64,000 bases of DNA from Accumulibacter sp003538495 (GTDB lineage: Bacteria > Pseudomonadota > Gammaproteobacteria > Burkholderiales > Rhodocyclaceae). Location of the stretch: contig NZ_JAPUVQ010000117.1 of the NCBI RefSeq assembly GCF_029255145.1, forward strand, positions 1 through 64,000, written 5' to 3'. A program made the translations under genes and the position numbers. A model generated the notes under the pieces. That model worked only from the letters and a program-made list of their open reading frames with translations, did not search any database and had not been told where the DNA came from. Positions 59,027 to 64,000 of this stretch are shown in pieces (within the stretch, counting starts at the first letter, position 1; every line of letters starts with the position of its first letter).

Positions 59027-60499
59027 ATGCGCTACCTCTCGACTCGCGGTTCCACATCCAGCTCACGGGATTCGGCAGGACCGACCTTCACCGAAATTCT
59101 GCTGGGCGGGCTGGCACCGGACGGCGGTCTTTACCTCCCGGAGTCGTACCCACAGGTCGACGCGGCCGAACTCGATCAATGGCGGCGACTATCGTACGCC
59201 GACCTGGCTTTCGCCGTCCTCGCGAAGTTCATCGACGACATCCCGCCAGCGGATCTGAAAGCCCTGGTGACGAGGACTTACGCCCCACGGGTGTACTGCA
59301 ACGGCCGCAGCGAAACCCAGGCCAGCGAAATCACTCCCCTACGCTGGCTGGAGCGGCCGAACGCCGCCCGTGGTGAAGGTGGGCTGGCGATCCTCGAGCT
59401 GTCCAATGGCCCGACGCTGGCCTTCAAGGACATGGCCATGCAGTTGCTTGGCAACCTCTTCGAGTATGTCCTGGCCAGACGCGGCGAGCAGATCAACATC
59501 CTCGGCGCGACCTCGGGGGATACCGGCTCGTCGGCCGAATACGCGATGCGCGGGAAGGCCGGGGTGCACGTCTTCATGCTTTCGCCGCACCAGCGGATGA
59601 GCGCGTTTCAGCGGGCACAAATGTATTCGCTGCAGGATGAGAATATCCACAACATTGCCGTGCGCGGCACCTTCGACGACGCTCAGGACGTCGTCAAGGC
59701 GGTATCCAGCGACCACGCTTTCAAGGCCAGGTACAAGATCGGCGCGGTCAACTCGATCAACTGGGCGCGTGTCGCCGCGCAGCTGGTCTACTATTTCAAA
59801 GGCTATTTTGCCGCCACCGGCGGCAACGATCAGCGGGTTGCTTTTGCCGTCCCTTCAGGCAACTTCGGCAATATCTGCGCCGGCCACATTGCGCGCATGA
59901 TGGGTTTGCCGATCGGCCGACTGGTTCTGGCGACCAACGAGAATGACGTACTCGACGAGTTCTTCCGCACCGGCTTCTATCGCCCGCGTGCCACCAGTGA
60001 AACGCATGCCACCTCGAGTCCGTCGATGGACATTTCCAAGGCGTCCAATTTCGAAAGGTTTGTCTTCGACCTGCTGGGACGCGATCCGGCCATGATTCGC
60101 GAGTTGTGGGCCGAGGTCGATGCCGGCCACGGCTTCGATCTGTCCGGCACACCGTACTTCGCCAGCTTGCCGGACTTCGGCTTCGTCTCCGGCAGCAGTA
60201 CGCACGCCGACCGCCTGGCGACGATCCGCCATGCCTTCGCAAGCTGGGGCGTGATGGTCGACACGCACACCGCCGACGGACTCAAGGTCGGCAGCGAGTT
60301 GCGCACCCCCGATATGCCGATGATCGTCCTGGAGACCGCCTTGCCGGCCAAGTTCGAAGCAACGATCGTCGAGGCCCTTGGCCGCAAACCCCAGCGGCCG
60401 GCCGGTCTGCAGGGCATCGAAGACCTGCCGCAACGAGTCGAGGTGATCGACGTCGATGTCGACGCGGTAAAGCAGATCATCGAGCGAGAGCTGCGCTGA
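59027..60499 (+). CDS. thrC: Threonine synthase
   Basis: 490 residues. Seen: MRYLSTRG start, FTEILLGGLAPDGGLYLPES, PLP-lysine motif ELSNGPTLAFKDMAMQLLGN, ILGATSGDTGSSAEYAMRGK, and the C-terminal VPSGNFGNICAGHIARMMGL. It converts O-phosphohomoserine to threonine. hom is at 38450, but no homoserine kinase gene (thrB) is visible. Length and motifs are intact. Confidence 0.95.
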   Translation: MRYLSTRGSTSSSRDSAGPTFTEILLGGLAPDGGLYLPESYPQVDAAELDQWRRLSYADLAFAVLAKFIDDIPPADLKALVTRTYAPRVYCNGRSETQASEITPLRWLERPNAARGEGGLAILELSNGPTLAFKDMAMQLLGNLFEYVLARRGEQINILGATSGDTGSSAEYAMRGKAGVHVFMLSPHQRMSAFQRAQMYSLQDENIHNIAVRGTFDDAQDVVKAVSSDHAFKARYKIGAVNSINWARVAAQLVYYFKGYFAATGGNDQRVAFAVPSGNFGNICAGHIARMMGLPIGRLVLATNENDVLDEFFRTGFYRPRATSETHATSSPSMDISKASNFERFVFDLLGRDPAMIRELWAEVDAGHGFDLSGTPYFASLPDFGFVSGSSTHADRLATIRHAFASWGVMVDTHTADGLKVGSELRTPDMPMIVLETALPAKFEATIVEALGRKPQRPAGLQGIEDLPQRVEVIDVDVDAVKQIIERELR

Positions 60500-60708
60500 T
60501 CAGACGGGTAGCGAAAGTGACGGGGCGGGGGCAGAAAGAAGTAACAGAAGGGCGCCGAAGTCGCCTTTGTGGTTGCCTTTGCCTGGTCTCGCCGGCAGCT
60601 GCCAAGGGCAGCGGCCAGCCCCGGCTGGCAAGAAGGAGGTGTGGAAACGACTGTAGAAGCGGGAGTAAAGGCGGCGGGCGCAGGCAGGTACGGAAGCGAC
60701 GCGGGCTG

Positions 60709-60846
60709 CTAGAGGTAGATCACGGCGGGGAAGACGGCGGCGGCGAGAACCAGCACCAGCCACTCAAGATTATGGCGCGCCAGGAAGCCGGTGAAGTGCA
60801 TGATCAGAATCGTGATAGCCAACACGTAGAACAGCGCAAATAGCAT
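60709..60846 (-). CDS. Small membrane protein, 45 residues
   Basis: ATG 60846 with a GGGGAG site 7 bases upstream encodes MLFALFYVLAITILIMHFTG, a short charged stretch LARHNLEW, and a second helix LVLVLAAAVFPAVIYL. Two hydrophobic helices make a hairpin-type small inner-membrane protein. It was too short for an automated open-frame list. It resembles the size of respiratory small subunits. It stands between convergent flanks; the function is unknown. Confidence 0.55.
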   Translation of the reverse strand: MLFALFYVLAITILIMHFTGFLARHNLEWLVLVLAAAVFPAVIYL

Positions 60847-61056
60847 CCGAACTCCCCTTTATCTTCCTGCGCAGACCGTGAGTACCAGCCCGCTTCGCAT
60901 TGCCCGCTGCGGATTATATAACGCATTCGCCGGCCGCCATCGCCCCGGCACACGCGAGCCTAATGGAGCGCAACGTTGTAGCACCCTGTGGGACATTCCC
61001 TGTGCCTTGAGCCGAATCTGATGAACTCTTGACTCTTCGCGCAACCGGGTCGTCGC

Positions 61057-61430
61057 ATGTCCAACTTCATCGTCGCTGACTGCAGGACCGACGATCTGCT
61101 ACCGCCGTCGGTGGATGATTGGCTGAACGATGATCACTTGGCCCGATTCATTGTTGAATTCGAGGTAATCGACCGGTTGCTCAACCCTCACGACAATGGA
61201 CCCTTTCTGCTCACGCAACCACCACCCCGATCACGACAGCCTGGCCACCTCCCGCCGGCGTTTCCTTGAGGAACTCAGCGACCTGTTTCTGTTGATCGGG
61301 AACGCGACGCGCACCATCTGAACTGACAGGAGCGCCGCAGCAAACCAGCGCCACTGCCCGGCGATGCCACGCCATGCGGCACGAGCGCGCTGCGCAAGCA
61401 GACGATCGAACCGTTGTTCGAGTTCACCAT
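61057..61430 (+). pseudogene. IS1182-type transposase remnant
   Basis: The opening MSNFIVADCRTDDLLPPSVD, DDWLNDDHLARFIVEF matches the N-terminus of IS1182-family transposases. The frame soon leaves homology, then another reads HDSLATSRRRFLEELSDLFL and later ALRKQTIEPLFE, both internal or C-terminal transposase segments. No terminal inverted repeats are evident; a large part has been deleted. Confidence 0.6.
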
Positions 61431-61482
61431 GGTCCGCATTGTGAAATGCGCCGGCTTGGTCGGCCTCACGTCCGACAGGCTG

Positions 61483-63906
61483 CTAGATGCGCACGCTGCG
61501 CAGCCGCAAGGCGTTGCTGATCACCGAAATCGACGACAGGCTCATCGCCGCTGCGGCAAAGATCGGGGAGACGAGAATGCCCAGGACGGGATACAGGACA
61601 CCCGCGGCTACCGGCACCCCGGCGGCGTTGTACACCAGCGCGAAGAACAGGTTCTGCCTGATGTTGCGCATCGTCGCGCGCGCCAGACGTCGTGCGCGCA
61701 CGATGCCGTTGAGGTCACCCTTCACCAGCGTGAAGCCGGCGCTCTCGATCGCCACGTCGGCGCCGGTGCCCATGGCGATGCCGACGTCGGCCTGCGCCAG
61801 CGCAGGCGCATCGTTGACGCCGTCGCCAGCCATCGCCACCTTGCGGCCCTTGGCCTGCAACTCCTTGATGATTCGCGCCTTGTCCGCGGGCAGTACGTCG
61901 GCACGGATTTCGTCGATGCCCAGGCGGCCCGCGACGGCACGCGCCGTGCGTTCGTTGTCGCCGGTGGCCATGATGATCTTCAGGCCCTCGGCGTGCAGCG
62001 CCCTGAGCGCCTCGAGCGTCGTCTCCTTGACCGGATCGGCGGCGCTCACCAGGCCGGCGATCTCTCTGCCGATGATGACGAACATCACCGTTTCACCTTG
62101 GTCACGGCGGGCGTTCGCCGCCTCGACGAACGCACTCGACGCACCGCCATCGAGGCCCAGTTCGGCGAGCAGTGCGGCATTGCCGAGCGCTACGGCCTGG
62201 CCATCGACCACGCCCTTGACGCCCCTGCCGGTGAGCCCCTCGAATTCGTCGGCGCTGGCCAGTTCGACGCCACGCTCTTCGGCGCCATTGACGATCGCCT
62301 CAGCGAGCGGGTGTTCGGAGCCGCGTTCGAGGCTGGCGGCAAGGCGCAAGACCTCGGCCTCCTCGTGCCCGGCAGCGGGCAGCACCGCGACCAGCCTCGG
62401 TTTGCCGACGGTCAGCGTGCCGGTCTTGTCGACGATCAGCGTGTCGACCTGGGCGAAGCGCTCCAGAGCTTCGGCGTTCTTGATCAGGACGCCGGCCTGC
62501 GCGCCCCGCCCGGTCGCGGTCATGATCGACATCGGTGTCGCCAGGCCCAGCGCGCACGGGCAGGCGATGATCAGCACGGCCACTGCCGACACCAGCGCGT
62601 ATGAAAGCGCCGGCGCTGGTCCCAAGATCGCCCAGGCGATGAACGCCAGGATGGCGATGCCGATCACCGCGGGAACGAACTTGCCGGCAACGGAGTCGGC
62701 GAGCTTCTGAATCGGTGCGCGCGAGCGCTGCGCGCTGGCAACCATGTCGACGATCTGGCTGAGCACGGTGTTGCCTCCGACCCGCTGCGCTTCCATGATC
62801 AGTGAGCCGGTACCGTTGATCGTCGCCCCGGTTACCTTGTCGCCAACGACTTTTTCCACGGGCACCGGCTCGCCCGAGATCATCGACTCGTCGATCGACG
62901 AGTGGCCTTCGCGTACGACACCGTCGACCGGCACCTTGTCGCCGGGGCGCACGCGCACGCGGTCGCCGACAACAACCTCCTCGAGGGGTATCTCTTCCTC
63001 GCGCCCGTCGGCACGAATCACGCGCGCCGTCTTGGCGGCGAGGTCGAGCAGCGCGCGGATCGCCGAACCGGTGCGCTCACGCGCACCGAGTTCCATCACC
63101 TGGCCGAGCAGGACCAGGACGACGATCACTGCGCCGGCCTCGAAATAGACACCGACCTGCCCCTGCGCGTCGCGGAAGCCGTCCGGGAACAAGCCCGGAA
63201 ACAGGACCGCAACGATGCTGAAGAGATACGCCGAGCCAACACCCAGGCCGATCAGCGTGAACATGTTGAGGCTGCGCTTGACGACGGACTTGATGCCGCG
63301 AACGAAGAACGGCCAGCCGGCCCAGAGCACCACCGGCGTACCCAGCACCAGCTCGACCCATTGCGCCGTGCGCTCGCCGAGCAGATCGCGCACGAAGCCC
63401 AGACCGAGGAAGGGCCCCATGGTCAGCACCAGCAACGGTACGGTCAACACGGCACCGATCCAGAATCGGCGCCTGAAGTCGACCAACTCGGGGTTGGTGC
63501 CTTCGTCGCCGCTAGGGACGCCCATCGGCTCCAGCGCCATGCCGCATTTCGGGCAATCCCCTGGAGCGTCGCGGAGGACTTCCGGGTGCATCGGGCAGGT
63601 GTATTGCGTGCCGGCTGGTGCGGGGGGCGCTTGCTCCGCTTGCTTCTCGTGCACGCCGGTCAGGTAGCGCGCGGGGTCCGCCGCAAACTTGTCGCGGCAT
63701 TTCTGCGAGCAGAAGTGCCAGGTCTTCCTGTCGTACTCGAAGCTCGGCTTGCCCGCGCCAGGCATGACCGACATGCCGCAGACCGGATCCGCTGCCGTCG
63801 TGGCGCCGGTGACATCATGAGGTTGGTGCAAGGCGTGCGTGGCGTTAGAACGTTCGGGCTGGTGATGACGATGGTCGTGCTCGCTCGACCGTGTGTTGGT
63901 GTCCAT
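61483..63906 (-). CDS. copA: Copper-type P1B ATPase with YHS and metal-binding ribbon
   Basis: 807 residues. N-terminus is His-rich (HDHRHHQPER), then a YHS domain (ADPVCGMSVMPGAGKPSFEY, CSQKCRDKF), then a heavy-metal-binding ribbon (YTCPMHPEVLRDAPGDCPKC). The P-type core follows: DESMISGEPVPVEKV, the CPC ion site IIACPCALGLATP, DKTGTLTVGKPRL, HPLAEAIV, MATGDNERTARAVA and GDGVNDAPALAQADVG. Exports Cu+ (or Ag+) using ATP. Upstream promoter architecture fits CueR-like control. AAGGGA precedes ATG 63906. Confidence 0.9.
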   Translation of the reverse strand: MDTNTRSSEHDHRHHQPERSNATHALHQPHDVTGATTAADPVCGMSVMPGAGKPSFEYDRKTWHFCSQKCRDKFAADPARYLTGVHEKQAEQAPPAPAGTQYTCPMHPEVLRDAPGDCPKCGMALEPMGVPSGDEGTNPELVDFRRRFWIGAVLTVPLLVLTMGPFLGLGFVRDLLGERTAQWVELVLGTPVVLWAGWPFFVRGIKSVVKRSLNMFTLIGLGVGSAYLFSIVAVLFPGLFPDGFRDAQGQVGVYFEAGAVIVVLVLLGQVMELGARERTGSAIRALLDLAAKTARVIRADGREEEIPLEEVVVGDRVRVRPGDKVPVDGVVREGHSSIDESMISGEPVPVEKVVGDKVTGATINGTGSLIMEAQRVGGNTVLSQIVDMVASAQRSRAPIQKLADSVAGKFVPAVIGIAILAFIAWAILGPAPALSYALVSAVAVLIIACPCALGLATPMSIMTATGRGAQAGVLIKNAEALERFAQVDTLIVDKTGTLTVGKPRLVAVLPAAGHEEAEVLRLAASLERGSEHPLAEAIVNGAEERGVELASADEFEGLTGRGVKGVVDGQAVALGNAALLAELGLDGGASSAFVEAANARRDQGETVMFVIIGREIAGLVSAADPVKETTLEALRALHAEGLKIIMATGDNERTARAVAGRLGIDEIRADVLPADKARIIKELQAKGRKVAMAGDGVNDAPALAQADVGIAMGTGADVAIESAGFTLVKGDLNGIVRARRLARATMRNIRQNLFFALVYNAAGVPVAAGVLYPVLGILVSPIFAAAAMSLSSISVISNALRLRSVRI

Positions 63907-63934
63907 GGCGTCCCTTTCAGGTAGTCCGGCGGTC

Positions 63935-63965
63935 AGTGTCGACCTGTGTGTCGCTCACAGGTCAA
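63935..63965 (-). promoter_or_regulatory. MerR-family style promoter/operator for copA
   Basis: Reading the minus strand: -35 TTGACC (63965-63960), a 19-bp spacer holding the perfect dyad GACCTGTG-N7-CACAGGTC (63963-63941), and -10 GACACT (63940-63935). The 19-bp spacing and the dyad between the promoter boxes are typical of CueR/MerR-regulated genes. The -10 is imperfect. No cueR gene is in the window. Confidence 0.6.
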
Positions 63966-64000
63966 GCGCGTTCTTTCACGGCACGATTGCCAACTGATGG

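Overview
The window looks like chromosome of a GC-rich betaproteobacterium, most likely Rhodocyclales (Candidatus Accumulibacter or a close relative). This is inferred from base composition, betaproteobacterial core genes (alaC, alaA, hom, thrC, a GcdH/TRAP-TAXI block, DUF2249 with a haem-copper-like membrane protein) and a type III-associated csx16. No rRNA or classical taxonomic marker is present, so the assignment is tentative.

Layout. 1-6930: a lower-GC, tightly overlapping four-gene operon on the minus strand (SNF2-family helicase with a DUF3883-like end, AlbA_2/Schlafen-type ATP-binding protein, ParA-like ATPase, truncated DUF1156 DNA methylase). It looks like a defence-type module that continues or once continued left of the window. 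7000-8032: scraps of a CRISPR locus (an unidentified 3' remnant, an intact cas2 and csx16) with no array and no effector. 8122-12495: ordinary genes (M23-type protein, TtuC/DmlA-like dehydrogenase, LysR regulator, DUF2917, SRPBCC). 13200-15980: a decayed nitrogen-fixation and molybdate locus, with 5'-deleted nifN and nifA fused head to head, a nifZ-like stub, an apparently intact nifF flavodoxin behind an excellent NifA/sigma-54 promoter, and remnants of modA, modB and modC. 16200-24900: an unknown helical protein, a Nac-like LysR regulator, PsiE, an nqrA pseudogene, TerB, a SOUL haem-binding protein and a frameshifted P-type ATPase.

25301-34405: a mobile element of about 9 kb inserted in the anticodon loop of a tRNA-Ser(UGA) gene. 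The 3' half of that tRNA lies at the left end and the 5' half at the right end; the 9-bp core is present at both ends. The element encodes a tyrosine integrase, a candidate structured RNA, an AlpA-like DNA-binding protein, a RepA-like ATPase, a coupled string of small proteins including DUF5681, a NotI-like restriction endonuclease with an overlapping SPPY-type DNA methyltransferase, and a complete tRNA-Ser(UGA) just inside its right end that can substitute for the broken gene.

34600-64000: core metabolism and envelope genes. These include the BI-1 family protein, alaC-alaA-hom, the YihY/DUF748 pair, a CaiB family CoA-transferase with an AEC carrier, a PP2C phosphatase, and a five-gene operon that reads as glutarate or related acid uptake and degradation (GcdH, CoA-transferase, TAXI binding protein, fused TRAP permease, DUF1850). 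They are followed by DUF2062, DUF2249 and a membrane protein, a GGDEF protein, thrC, a 45-residue membrane protein, an IS1182-type transposase remnant and a copper-type P1B ATPase preceded by a MerR-family style promoter.
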